Assembly: GCA_945492935.1 (NCBI GenBank)
Contig: CALYVE010000037.1
Span: 1-9,716, forward strand
DNA: 9,716 nt
Reading direction: 5' to 3'
From: an uncultured Lachnospiraceae bacterium
GTDB taxonomy: Bacteria > Bacillota > Clostridia > Lachnospirales > Lachnospiraceae
In this document: piece by piece, positions 1-7,672 of the stretch
Layout: the number at the start of each line of letters is the position of its first letter
Position numbering within the stretch: position 1 is the stretch's first letter
Made by a program: the position numbers and the translations under genes
The notes under the pieces: generated by a model
The model's input: the letters and a program-made list of their open reading frames with translations, nothing else
Database searches by the model: none
Told to the model about the DNA's origin: nothing

Positions 1-1522
1 TTGAAATACGCACAGCACCAATTTCAATTATTTTGTTAAATTTAGGGCTAAGACCTGTTGTCTCAATATCAAACACAACGTAATCCGTGTTAATGCTCTG
101 ACCCTTTTCATTGACAATCATATCCTTTAAATCATCTACAAAGTAACCCTCAACTCCGTAAATAATCTTAAAATCCTCATCCGGTTTTACAGCGTGATTC
201 GCAATCGGAAAGGCTTGTACAACACCATGGTCTGTAATAGCAATTGCCTTATGTCCCCATTCCTTTGCGCGCTTAATAATCTTATTTATATCGACAACGC
301 TGTCCATTTCACTCATTGTTGTATGCATATGAAGTTCCACACGCTTTTCAATGGACGTATCCATGCGCTTTACACGAAAATCATTTGCATGCTTTAATCC
401 GGTGATAGAAGATACGGAAATCTCATGTGTATAGGTGTCATACATCGGAACACCCTTCATAAGATAGAATTTTCCGACAGAAAGCTCCTCTAAAACGGGA
501 TCACGATCCTCTGCGGGTACAAAAAGCTTGAAGCCTATTGTATCCGTAAAATCCGTTATTGTACCATTGATAATAAACTTTCCGCTTCGAAGCTCGCGGT
601 CCTCAAGTGAAAGCACTTGTCCATGCATACACACAGGGCCAATACCGTCATATACCTCACTGATTTTGACAATATCCCCCTCGCAGTTTCTGCCATAAAA
701 CACATCCGGATCGTAATTGCCGGACTTTCCGCCCTTACGGTCCCTGCCATAGCCTTGGGCGCGCGAAGGCGTCTTTGTTTCCTGCTTAACTAACTTCTTT
801 GCCTCAGCATTCTCCTGTGGTTTTTCCACGGAACCGGACATTTCTCTCGCCGGATAATCTCCGTTTGTCGCATCTGTTTTTGTATTATCCGCCGAAGTGT
901 TTGTATTTTCTTCTGCTCCGTTCTCATTGCCGGGATTATCTTTTACCTGCTCCGCCTCAATCGCACGAAGTTCCTGTTGCAAACGAAGCTTATTTACCTC
1001 ACGTAAAGAAGACTTCTGCTCCTCTGTATAATCAAAGCCAACAGAAACCTCCATATTAAATCTTTCCTTATAGGTTGTAACAAAATACTCACGGATCAAA
1101 TCCGCATGACTTCTTGACAAGTTCGTATCTTCTAACGCAAAGGTTAATACATTTCCATCACAAAACCACTCGCCGCGCTTTAATATACGAAACGCAACAA
1201 AACTGATTGTCTTGATTTCATCGAGAAAACTATCCTTGTAAATATCCGTCAGCTGTCGAAGTCCATATTGCTTTGAAAGTGTAAAATGCTCCTCAATCTT
1301 GCAGCTGGCATCACGCTTATCAAACACAAACGCCGAAAGTTGTTCCTCCGCTCTGTAAATAAGCGACTTCGCAATCAAAACATCACTTGAGATAGAAATA
1401 ACCATCTTCTTTTGAGATTGGAACATGGTTATCTTCTCTACTCTTGTTTGACCGAGTAATTCATCTATTTTTTTGTCTAATTTTAATCCCGGAAATACTT
1501 CTCTGAATAATTTATTTTCCAA
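1..1522 (-). CDS. polC: DNA polymerase III alpha subunit, Gram-positive PolC type (N-terminal 507 residues; runs off left edge)
   Basis: PolC is the replicative DNA polymerase of Firmicutes, with its proofreading exonuclease built into the chain. The visible part has a PolC N-terminal domain (about 1-187), a charged Asn/Glu/Lys-rich linker (about 188-267), an OB-fold-like region (about 275-380), the first part of a PHP domain with ELHMHT (His398 and His400) and ITDHG (His432), and the start of the DEDD exonuclease, VVFDIETTGL (Asp485, Glu487). In this family the exonuclease is inserted within PHP; the rest of both, and the polymerase core, lie beyond the left edge. I place the start at a TTG (1520-1522) because GGGAG at 1531-1535 sits 8 bases upstream and no in-frame ATG occurs near it. 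This TTG is 4 bases after the ispG stop, so translation is probably coupled. Identification is firm; the start is likely but unproven. Confidence 0.95.
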   Translation of the reverse strand, partial: MENKLFREVFPGLKLDKKIDELLGQTRVEKITMFQSQKKMVISISSDVLIAKSLIYRAEEQLSAFVFDKRDASCKIEEHFTLSKQYGLRQLTDIYKDSFLDEIKTISFVAFRILKRGEWFCDGNVLTFALEDTNLSRSHADLIREYFVTTYKERFNMEVSVGFDYTEEQKSSLREVNKLRLQQELRAIEAEQVKDNPGNENGAEENTNTSADNTKTDATNGDYPAREMSGSVEKPQENAEAKKLVKQETKTPSRAQGYGRDRKGGKSGNYDPDVFYGRNCEGDIVKISEVYDGIGPVCMHGQVLSLEDRELRSGKFIINGTITDFTDTIGFKLFVPAEDRDPVLEELSVGKFYLMKGVPMYDTYTHEISVSSITGLKHANDFRVKRMDTSIEKRVELHMHTTMSEMDSVVDINKIIKRAKEWGHKAIAITDHGVVQAFPIANHAVKPDEDFKIIYGVEGYFVDDLKDMIVNEKGQSINTDYVVFDIETTGLSPKFNKIIEIGAVRIS

Positions 1523-1526
1523 TCTA

Positions 1527-2606
1527 TCAACTCCCTAACGAAATCTCCGACTGATAATTGTCCAGTTCTTCTCTTAATGCAAAAAGTAATTGATCCTGTG
1601 GCAACTTACGAACAATCTCTCCGTGGCGGAACAATAATCCTTCTCCGTCACCACCGGCAATTCCAAGATCTGCTTCCTTTGCCTCTCCGGGTCCATTGAC
1701 CGCACAACCCATGACTGCAACTTTAATCGGTAGGTGATCATATTCCTGTATCATTCGTTCCACCTGATTCGCAAGTGTAATAAGATCGATTTTTGTACGT
1801 CCGCATGTTGGGCAAGAAACAAGTTCAATACCATCGTTACGCAATTTTAAAGTACGTAAAATCGTCTTGGCAGAAATAATCTCTTCCACCGGGTCACTTG
1901 TAAGTGATACACGAATTGTATCTCCGATACCCTGTCCTAAAATCATGCCAAGACCAACTGCTGACTTAATATTTCCACGATAAACAGTTCCCGACTCTGT
2001 AATACCTACGTGAAGCGGGTATTTTGTATGCTGTGCGATTAACTCATGTGCCCTCACGCACATCATAACATCCGAAGATTTGATACTGATTACCATGTTA
2101 TCGTAATCGCACTGCTCAATCATAGAAACCTTATCCAATGCACTTTCAACAATACCTTCTGCTGTTACTCCACCGTATTTTTCGATTAAATTCTTCTCAA
2201 GAGAGCCGGAATTCACACCGACGCGAATTGGAATATTATGCTGTTTCGCAGCTGCAACAACCTGCTTAAGATTGTCAAATCCTCCAATGTTGCCCGGATT
2301 GATTCGAATTTTATCCGCACCGTGCTCGATGGCACGTATTGCAAGCTTATAGTCGAAATGGATATCGGCTACAATCGGAATATGGATATGTTCTTTGATC
2401 TTATCAAACGCATCTGCAGCAGCAATTGTATTTGCCGTGGCACGAATGATATTGCAACCAGCCTCCTCAAGTTCTAATATCTGACGAACAGTTGCCGAAA
2501 CATCCGAAGTTTCCGTATTTGTCATAGACTGAATGGCAATCGGATTGCCACCTCCAATCTTAACATTTCCAATTGTAATAACCTTTGTTTGCTCTCTATG
2601 ATTCAT
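1527..2606 (-). CDS. ispG: 4-hydroxy-3-methylbut-2-enyl diphosphate synthase (IspG/GcpE)
   Basis: IspG is the penultimate enzyme of the MEP pathway: it reductively opens methylerythritol cyclodiphosphate to HMBPP with a [4Fe-4S] cluster. Numbering from an upstream TTG at 2609, the protein has an N-terminal TIM-barrel half with VADIHFDY (80-87) and RINPGNIG (102-109). The C-terminal half carries the cluster ligands SCPTCGRT (Cys266, Cys269) and MGCAVNGPGEA (Cys302, Glu309). The three Cys plus Glu spacing matches the bacterial short form, as does the total length of about 360. I prefer the ATG at 2604-2606, since AGAGG at 2615-2619 is 8 bases from it but only 5 from the TTG. The gene follows rseP by 12 bases and abuts polC, an order I recall from other Clostridia. 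One oddity is RATANT (56-61), where E. coli IspG has RVSVPT. Confidence 0.97.
   Translation of the reverse strand: MNHREQTKVITIGNVKIGGGNPIAIQSMTNTETSDVSATVRQILELEEAGCNIIRATANTIAAADAFDKIKEHIHIPIVADIHFDYKLAIRAIEHGADKIRINPGNIGGFDNLKQVVAAAKQHNIPIRVGVNSGSLEKNLIEKYGGVTAEGIVESALDKVSMIEQCDYDNMVISIKSSDVMMCVRAHELIAQHTKYPLHVGITESGTVYRGNIKSAVGLGMILGQGIGDTIRVSLTSDPVEEIISAKTILRTLKLRNDGIELVSCPTCGRTKIDLITLANQVERMIQEYDHLPIKVAVMGCAVNGPGEAKEADLGIAGGDGEGLLFRHGEIVRKLPQDQLLFALREELDNYQSEISLGS
1531..1535 (-). promoter_or_regulatory. Ribosome binding site supporting the TTG start of polC
   Basis: The minus strand reads GGGAG here, 8 bases before the TTG at 1522. It lies within the last codons of ispG. It is the main reason for choosing TTG as the polC start. 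Confidence 0.6.
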
Positions 2607-2618
2607 CAAATTATCCTC

Positions 2619-3668
2619 TTAAAAAAATACATTTTTGATATCATTGAAAAATACCAATATCATAATCAAAAACAAAATAACAAATCCGATCAGATTTACG
2701 ATGTTTTCTTTTTCCTGTGGTATCTTCCTGCGTGTAACTGCCTCAATGATAAGGAATAACAGTCTTCCTCCATCCAGTGCAGGAATCGGCAAAAGATTCA
2801 TGATTCCAAGATTAACCGAAAGTAAAATACACCAGTTCATCAGATTGAGCATCATATTAATGATGTAATCTTTCTTTGTTTCACTTACATCCTTTACCTC
2901 GTCCAGTATGTTATTCATCTCCTGACCGACACCTACCGGACCCATGATTTCCGTGCTTTTTACTTTGCCGGTAACAATCATGCGAAGCGACATAATCGTT
3001 GTTTTTGCCCAATATCGACATTCGAGGGCCGCGTACTTAATTGTCATAAGCGGTCCGTCAGCCAAAACACCCTTACTCTCTACGCCAAGATAATAGCTGC
3101 CGTTTTCTTCTTTGGGAATTGCAACCGTCTCGTATCTTGTTCCGTCCGGTCGTTCCATTGTAAGCTCTATCGGCTCCCCTTCTTTCATAAGTGCCAAATG
3201 AAGAGGCAATTCTCTAAAATTGTAAATGCGCTTGCCGTTTATTTTTATAATTTCGTCACCGGCGCATAGTCCAGCCTCCTGTGCTGCGCTATTTGGTGCT
3301 ATCTTGCTAAGAACCGCAGGGTCACAGCCTGCATAATGAACAAGGACAATACCAAAAAGAAAGGCTAACAAAAAGTTAAACAACGGACCGGCCGCCATAA
3401 CCATCATCCGGACCCATACCGGTTTGTTGTTGAAGGCATTTTCGTCCTCTGACGCATTTTCTTCCCCAACCATCATACAATATCCGCCAAGCGGAAGCAG
3501 TCGAAGGGAATATTTTGTTCCCTTTCGCTCTTTTGAAAAAATGGCAGGTCCGAGTCCTATCGAAAACTCAGCCACCGATATCTTATTCAGTTTTGCAACA
3601 AGAAAGTGTCCTAATTCATGAAAAAACACAATGACACCAAACACTAAAATAATTAAAATAATATTCAT
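2619..3668 (-). CDS. rseP: RIP metalloprotease RseP (site-2 protease family, M50)
   Basis: This is an intramembrane zinc metalloprotease; family members cleave anti-sigma factors and remnant signal peptides within the membrane. The 349-residue chain has the zinc motif HELGH (17-21) inside the first membrane segment. A second hydrophobic segment lies at about 88-111, with the conserved AAGPLFNFLLA stretch. One PDZ domain spans about 115-200, shown by AGLCAGDEIIKINGKRI. The second catalytic motif NLLPIPALDGGR (291-302) supplies the third zinc ligand, Asp299, in a third segment, and a C-terminal membrane helix spans about 323-341. Having one PDZ domain instead of the two of E. coli is usual for Gram-positive members. 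The ATG start has a G-rich GGGGGA 5 bases upstream. It lies between dxr (18 bases) and ispG, its usual place beside cdsA-dxr in Firmicutes. The substrate here is unknown. Confidence 0.95.
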   Translation of the reverse strand: MNIILIILVFGVIVFFHELGHFLVAKLNKISVAEFSIGLGPAIFSKERKGTKYSLRLLPLGGYCMMVGEENASEDENAFNNKPVWVRMMVMAAGPLFNFLLAFLFGIVLVHYAGCDPAVLSKIAPNSAAQEAGLCAGDEIIKINGKRIYNFRELPLHLALMKEGEPIELTMERPDGTRYETVAIPKEENGSYYLGVESKGVLADGPLMTIKYAALECRYWAKTTIMSLRMIVTGKVKSTEIMGPVGVGQEMNNILDEVKDVSETKKDYIINMMLNLMNWCILLSVNLGIMNLLPIPALDGGRLLFLIIEAVTRRKIPQEKENIVNLIGFVILFLIMILVFFNDIKNVFF

Positions 3669-3686
3669 TGAAGTCCCCCGGATTGC

Positions 3687-4829
3687 TTAAAAATTGTGCG
3701 AAAGATAGGAATATACCCATTGTTCGGTTTCAAGAATTTGTTCAAAGCTTGGATTATCGATTACAGTATGTGCATTCATACATGCCGCAATCATATCATA
3801 AATTTGTAAAAATTTTATGTCCTTGTTTAAAAACCTTGCAACAGCACATTCATTTGCAGCATTCAGTACAGTTGGCATAGTTCCCCCGGTACGAATTGCC
3901 TGATATGCAAAGTCAAGTCCCTTGAACACCTTGCGGTCCGGCATTTCCATAATAATACCTGTCATTTTCGAGAAATCAAGCCTTTCCCCCGGCAGAAATC
4001 TTCGATTTGGGTATGTAAGTGCATACTGAATCGGAAGCTTCATATCCGGCGTTCCAAGTTGGGCTTTAACAGCTCCATCTACAAACTCAACCATTGAATG
4101 AATAATACTCTGTGGTTGAACAACAACCTCAATCTGCTCAGGTTCTACATTAAAAAGCCATTTTGCTTCTATAATCTCTAACCCCTTATTGACAAGTGTA
4201 GCAGAATCAATGGTAATTTTTTTGCCCATCGACCAATTCGGATGTTTCAGAGCATCCTCCACTGTTACATCTTTGAGTTCCTCATAGGTCCGGCCTCGGA
4301 ACGGTCCGCCCGAAGCTGTAATAATAAGCTTATGAATCTCACGATTTTGTTCGCCCTGCAAGCATTGAAAAATTGCTGAATGCTCACTGTCAACCGGTAA
4401 AATGGAAACACCCTTTTCCTTTGCAAGCGGCATAATGATATGACCTGCCGTTACTAAGGTCTCTTTATTTGCAAGTGCAATGTCCTTACCGGCTTTTATC
4501 GCCTCAATTGTCGGTTTAATTCCAATCATTCCGACAATAGCCGTCACAACTATATCCGCCTCTTCAAACGTAGCAACCTCAACAAGTCCATCCATTCCAT
4601 AAACGATCCTAATGTTAAATTCAGACAAGGCTTCCTTCAGTTCTAAAGCCTTGTCTTCCTTCCATACTGCCACGATTTTTGGTTTAAATTCACGTACTTG
4701 TTTTATCAATCGTTCTATATTATTTCCTGCCGCAAGTGCAACGATACACATATCCTCGGAATCACGAACAATATCCAGTGTCTGTGTTCCTATGGAGCCT
4801 GTTGATCCGATAATTGCAATATTTTTCAT
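3687..4829 (-). CDS. dxr: 1-deoxy-D-xylulose-5-phosphate reductoisomerase
   Basis: Dxr makes methylerythritol 4-phosphate from DXP with NADPH and a divalent metal, the committed MEP-pathway step and the target of fosmidomycin. The 380-residue protein starts with the NADPH-binding loop IGSTGSIGTQ (7-16). LANKETLVTAG (119-129) follows, then the metal site PVDSEHSAIFQ (Asp147, Glu149), the substrate-binding ITASGGPFRGRT (170-181) and MGKKITIDSATLVNKGLE (201-218), which supplies the third metal ligand, Glu218. The C-terminal helical domain is complete, so length and motifs indicate a functional enzyme. A strong ribosome binding site GGGAGG (4837-4842) lies within the 3' end of cdsA, 7 bases from the ATG. 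The gap to cdsA is only 3 bases, implying cotranscription and probable coupling. With ispG downstream, it places two MEP steps in one operon. Confidence 0.98.
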   Translation of the reverse strand: MKNIAIIGSTGSIGTQTLDIVRDSEDMCIVALAAGNNIERLIKQVREFKPKIVAVWKEDKALELKEALSEFNIRIVYGMDGLVEVATFEEADIVVTAIVGMIGIKPTIEAIKAGKDIALANKETLVTAGHIIMPLAKEKGVSILPVDSEHSAIFQCLQGEQNREIHKLIITASGGPFRGRTYEELKDVTVEDALKHPNWSMGKKITIDSATLVNKGLEIIEAKWLFNVEPEQIEVVVQPQSIIHSMVEFVDGAVKAQLGTPDMKLPIQYALTYPNRRFLPGERLDFSKMTGIIMEMPDRKVFKGLDFAYQAIRTGGTMPTVLNAANECAVARFLNKDIKFLQIYDMIAACMNAHTVIDNPSFEQILETEQWVYSYLSHNF

Positions 4830-4832
4830 TTA

Positions 4833-5648
4833 TCAACCTCCCAGATTTGATGCCATGTAAATAAAACAATAATATACGACCGGTGCTGTAAATATTATAC
4901 TGTCAAAACGATCTAATATTCCTCCATGTCCGGGAATGAGCTTCCCATAATCCTTGATGTCGTTATTACGTTTAATCGCCGAAGCCGTCAAATCTCCTAT
5001 CACCGCAATCACCGCGCCGATTGCTCCGCAAACAGCAAAAATAACAGGTGCATTCTCTAATTCATATACCTGCTTTTGGAAAAATATGCCATAACAAAAG
5101 CCTACAATAGCCGAACCTGTAATACCACCGAGCAAGCCCTCCACACTCTTCTTTGGACTGAGCTTTGGTGTCATCTTATGCTTGCCAAGCTTAACACCTA
5201 CGCAATATGCACACGTATCATTTACCCACGAACAAACAAAAATCATCACTACAAGAGCGCCGCCATAAGCAAGTGTGCGAAGCTCATACACATAGGAAAG
5301 CATAAAGCTTACATAAAAGAAAGATAAAAGAACGACGGAAGCATCTTTATCCGTGTATGTCGGATATTGAATTACATATATGGCGAGAACAAGCAGTACA
5401 AAACCAATCATCATCGGTAAAATAGCATCGCGTCTGTCAAAGAATAAAAGCAAATAATATGCTATCGTTGCCATATATGAAACAAAACCAATCAACCTGT
5501 TATGAAGTTTATAGATGCGCAACATTTCGAGCACGCCTCCAAGTGAAAGAAGTAATATTGCAACACCTGTCACATATCCGCCTGCATAAAGCACACCGAT
5601 TGCCAGTAAAACAAGTACAATACCACTCATCAATCGAACTTTAAACAT
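4833..5648 (-). CDS. cdsA: Phosphatidate cytidylyltransferase (CDP-diacylglycerol synthase)
   Basis: CdsA condenses CTP with phosphatidic acid to give CDP-diacylglycerol, the precursor of phosphatidylglycerol, cardiolipin and related lipids, in the cytoplasmic membrane. The 271-residue protein is mostly hydrophobic, with about seven to eight predicted membrane segments starting at residues 5-22 and 24-41. It carries the family signature near the C-terminus: SAIKRNNDIKDYG (223-235) followed by PGHGGILDRFDS (239-250). The conserved SWVNDTCAYCVG (140-151) and LSPKKSVEG (163-171) are also present. Its ATG overlaps the uppS stop by one base (TAATG), a classic coupling arrangement, with a GGGGTG ribosome binding site inside uppS. 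The uppS-cdsA pairing is conserved across bacteria. No key residue appears to be missing. Confidence 0.97.
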   Translation of the reverse strand: MFKVRLMSGIVLVLLAIGVLYAGGYVTGVAILLLSLGGVLEMLRIYKLHNRLIGFVSYMATIAYYLLLFFDRRDAILPMMIGFVLLVLAIYVIQYPTYTDKDASVVLLSFFYVSFMLSYVYELRTLAYGGALVVMIFVCSWVNDTCAYCVGVKLGKHKMTPKLSPKKSVEGLLGGITGSAIVGFCYGIFFQKQVYELENAPVIFAVCGAIGAVIAVIGDLTASAIKRNNDIKDYGKLIPGHGGILDRFDSIIFTAPVVYYCFIYMASNLGG

Positions 5649-6385
5649 TATTTCACCCCACCATATCTACGATCTCTGCCATTGTAGTGTAAAATTGCCT
5701 CTTTCAAATGCTCCACCGTAAAATCAGGCCACAATACATCTGTAAAATAAAACTCACAATATGCCAGCTGCCAAATCAGATAATTTGATAAACGAAGCTC
5801 ACCACTTGTACGAATCATAAGATCCGGATCCGGAATATCATTCGTATCCAAATAAGAAGAAATACATGTTTCATCGATGTTTTCTACATCGAGCGTACCT
5901 TCCTTTACATTGGATGCAATCTTTTTAACCGCGCGCAAAATCTCATCGCGACCACCATAATTCAGCGCGATTGTAAACTGTAATCCATCATACTGTGCTG
6001 TCATCTTTTCGAGTTCTTCAATACGCTCAACAATATCTGCATCAAGTGCCGTACGGTCTCCAATTACCCGCACACGCATATTGTTTTTGGAAGCACGTTC
6101 AATACAGTCCTTCAAATAATTGCGCAGCAAGTTCATAATACCTGTTACTTCTTCTACGGTCCGTTTCCAATTTTCAGTAGAAAATGCATACACTGTCAGG
6201 TATTTTATACCTAAATTGTATGCATCCTCGCATATTTGCTCTACTACTTTTGCTCCTGCTTTATGTCCAAAATTCCTTGGCATAAGTCGTTTTTTTGCCC
6301 AACGTCCATTGCCATCCATAATGATGGCAACATGCGTTGGTATTGTTAATTCTTCACTGTTAAATTCTTTTTTCAAATCATTCAC
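5648..6385 (-). CDS. uppS: Isoprenyl transferase / undecaprenyl diphosphate synthase (cis-prenyltransferase)
   Basis: UppS adds isopentenyl diphosphate units in cis to farnesyl diphosphate to make the C55 carrier lipid used for peptidoglycan and other wall polymers. The 245-residue protein shows HVAIIMDGNGRWAKKR (18-33) with catalytic Asp24, YAFSTENWKR (66-75), IRTSGELRLSNYLIWQ (191-206) with the pyrophosphate-binding Arg192 and Arg198, and Glu211 as metal ligand. All sit at E. coli numbering minus two, so the enzyme should be active. The reading frame opens with GTG (6383-6385), one base after the frr stop, but no ribosome binding site precedes it at normal spacing. An alternative TTG at 6374-6376 has AAGGTGA 5 bases upstream, so the true N-terminus may be three residues shorter. 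Chain length (C55 or shorter) cannot be read from sequence alone. Confidence 0.96.
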   Translation of the reverse strand: MNDLKKEFNSEELTIPTHVAIIMDGNGRWAKKRLMPRNFGHKAGAKVVEQICEDAYNLGIKYLTVYAFSTENWKRTVEEVTGIMNLLRNYLKDCIERASKNNMRVRVIGDRTALDADIVERIEELEKMTAQYDGLQFTIALNYGGRDEILRAVKKIASNVKEGTLDVENIDETCISSYLDTNDIPDPDLMIRTSGELRLSNYLIWQLAYCEFYFTDVLWPDFTVEHLKEAILHYNGRDRRYGGVK

Positions 6386-6386
6386 C

Positions 6387-6932
6387 TTATACGGTCATAA
6401 TTTCCTTTGTCTTTGTATCGATAGCCTTATCAACGTCGGCAATATACTTATCTGTTAATTTCTGAACCTTATCCTCATTTGCCTTTAACTCATCTTCAGA
6501 AATCTCATTTGCCTTGTTCATTTTCTTTAAGGCATCATTTGCATCTCTTCGAATGTTACGGATTGCCACCTTTGCTGCCTCACCGCGCTTCTTGATATCC
6601 TTCGATAATTCCTTACGACGCTCCTCTGTGAGTTCCGGGAAATTAATGATAATATTCTTACCATCGTTATTTGGAGTTACACCTAAATCGGAAATCATAA
6701 TTGCCTTTTCGATTTCTTTGATTAAGCTGTTCTCCCATGGAGTAATCATCAATGTACGGGCTTCAGGTACTGTTACGTTAGCGACCTGCTGAATCGTAGA
6801 AGACACACCATAATAATCCACTCTAAGCTTATCTAAAATATGAGGATTTGCACGGCCTGCACGAATTCCGGAGAACTCTGCTGCCAAACTTTCCATTGTC
6901 TTTTCCATCTTGCTTTCATACTGTGATAACAT
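6387..6932 (-). CDS. frr: Ribosome recycling factor
   Basis: With EF-G, this factor splits post-termination 70S ribosomes in the cytoplasm. The 181-residue length is close to the usual 185. The family pattern is intact: an N-terminal helix leading to FSGIRAGRANPHILDKLRVDYYG (residues about 20-42), then ANVTVPEARTLMITPWE (about 51-67), NNDGKNIIINFPELTEERRK (about 88-107) and a long C-terminal charged helix pair. The start ATG is certain, preceded by a perfect AGGAGG (6940-6945) at 7 bases. The gene lies 23 bases downstream of pyrH and one base upstream of uppS. pyrH-frr is one of the most conserved bacterial gene pairs. Nothing unusual is seen. Confidence 0.98.
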   Translation of the reverse strand: MLSQYESKMEKTMESLAAEFSGIRAGRANPHILDKLRVDYYGVSSTIQQVANVTVPEARTLMITPWENSLIKEIEKAIMISDLGVTPNNDGKNIIINFPELTEERRKELSKDIKKRGEAAKVAIRNIRRDANDALKKMNKANEISEDELKANEDKVQKLTDKYIADVDKAIDTKTKEIMTV

Positions 6933-6939
6933 CTTATAT

Positions 6940-6945
6940 CCTCCT
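6940..6945 (-). promoter_or_regulatory. Consensus ribosome binding site of frr
   Basis: The minus strand reads AGGAGG, 7 bases before the frr ATG, in the 23-base gap after the pyrH stop. That gap holds no hairpin, so frr is expected to be read from the transcript that carries pyrH. Confidence 0.8.
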
Positions 6946-6955
6946 AATTGTAATC

Positions 6956-7660
6956 TTATTCACAAGTAACAAGTGTTCCTGTAAAACCACCTGTTACAGC
7001 CTTCACGATACTGTTTTCTCCACCAAGGCCAAATAACATCATAGGCATCTTGTTCTCCATGGCAAGAACTGCAGATGCAAGATCGATAACACCAAGCTTT
7101 TTATCAACGATTTCGCTCATATCAAGCTTATCGTATTTCTTTGCATTTGGATTCGTCTTTGGATCACTATCATATACGCCGTCAATCGCCTTCGCAGATA
7201 AAATAACGTCTGCGCAAACTTCAATAGCCATCAACACAGTTGCCGTATCAGTTGAGAAATAAGGATGCCCTGTGCCGCCTGCAAAAAATACGACCTCACC
7301 CTTCTCCAAATACTCGATTGCCTGATCCTTTGAAAATAGCTCTGTCATGCTTCCGCAGGCAAACGGTGTCATAATATGTGACTTGATGCCAACCGTGCGG
7401 AACATATCAGCTGTATAAATACAGTTCATAACCGTTGCTAACATACCAATCTGATCCGCCTTGACACGGTCCATATGCTCAGAAGTACGTCCTCTCCAGA
7501 AATTGCCGCCGCCAATTACAATACTGACCTGAATTCCCTGACTCAAAATCTGCTTTACCTGCTTTGCCACGCCAACAACCGTTGCCTCATCAAAGCCGGT
7601 CTTTTTGTCACCGGCAAGTGCCTCGCCGGACAATTTAAGTAATATTCTCTTCATCTCCAT
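6956..7660 (-). CDS. pyrH: UMP kinase (uridylate kinase, amino acid kinase family)
   Basis: PyrH phosphorylates UMP to UDP, feeding RNA, DNA and UDP-sugar (wall precursor) synthesis. The bacterial enzyme is a cytoplasmic hexamer, typically activated by GTP and inhibited by UTP. The 234-residue chain has the N-terminal phosphate-binding LLKLSGEALAG (7-17), a glycine loop IGGGNFWRGR (49-58), the acceptor-site region AGGTGHPYFSTDTAT (127-141) and the nucleotide-binding DGVYDSDPK (160-168). Length and motifs are normal. Two in-frame ATGs occur (codons 1 and 3). The first is better placed relative to AAGGAGAC, which overlaps the bactofilin stop 12 bases upstream. In many bacteria rpsB-tsf precede pyrH; here a bactofilin gene does. 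Confidence 0.98.
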   Translation of the reverse strand: MEMKRILLKLSGEALAGDKKTGFDEATVVGVAKQVKQILSQGIQVSIVIGGGNFWRGRTSEHMDRVKADQIGMLATVMNCIYTADMFRTVGIKSHIMTPFACGSMTELFSKDQAIEYLEKGEVVFFAGGTGHPYFSTDTATVLMAIEVCADVILSAKAIDGVYDSDPKTNPNAKKYDKLDMSEIVDKKLGVIDLASAVLAMENKMPMMLFGLGGENSIVKAVTGGFTGTLVTCE

Positions 7661-7672
7661 GTGAATGTCTCC

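Noticed and set aside
799..1059. Plus-strand open frame opposite polC
   Set aside because: It lies wholly antisense to the polC linker region, has no ribosome binding site or recognisable motif, and polC reads continuously through it.
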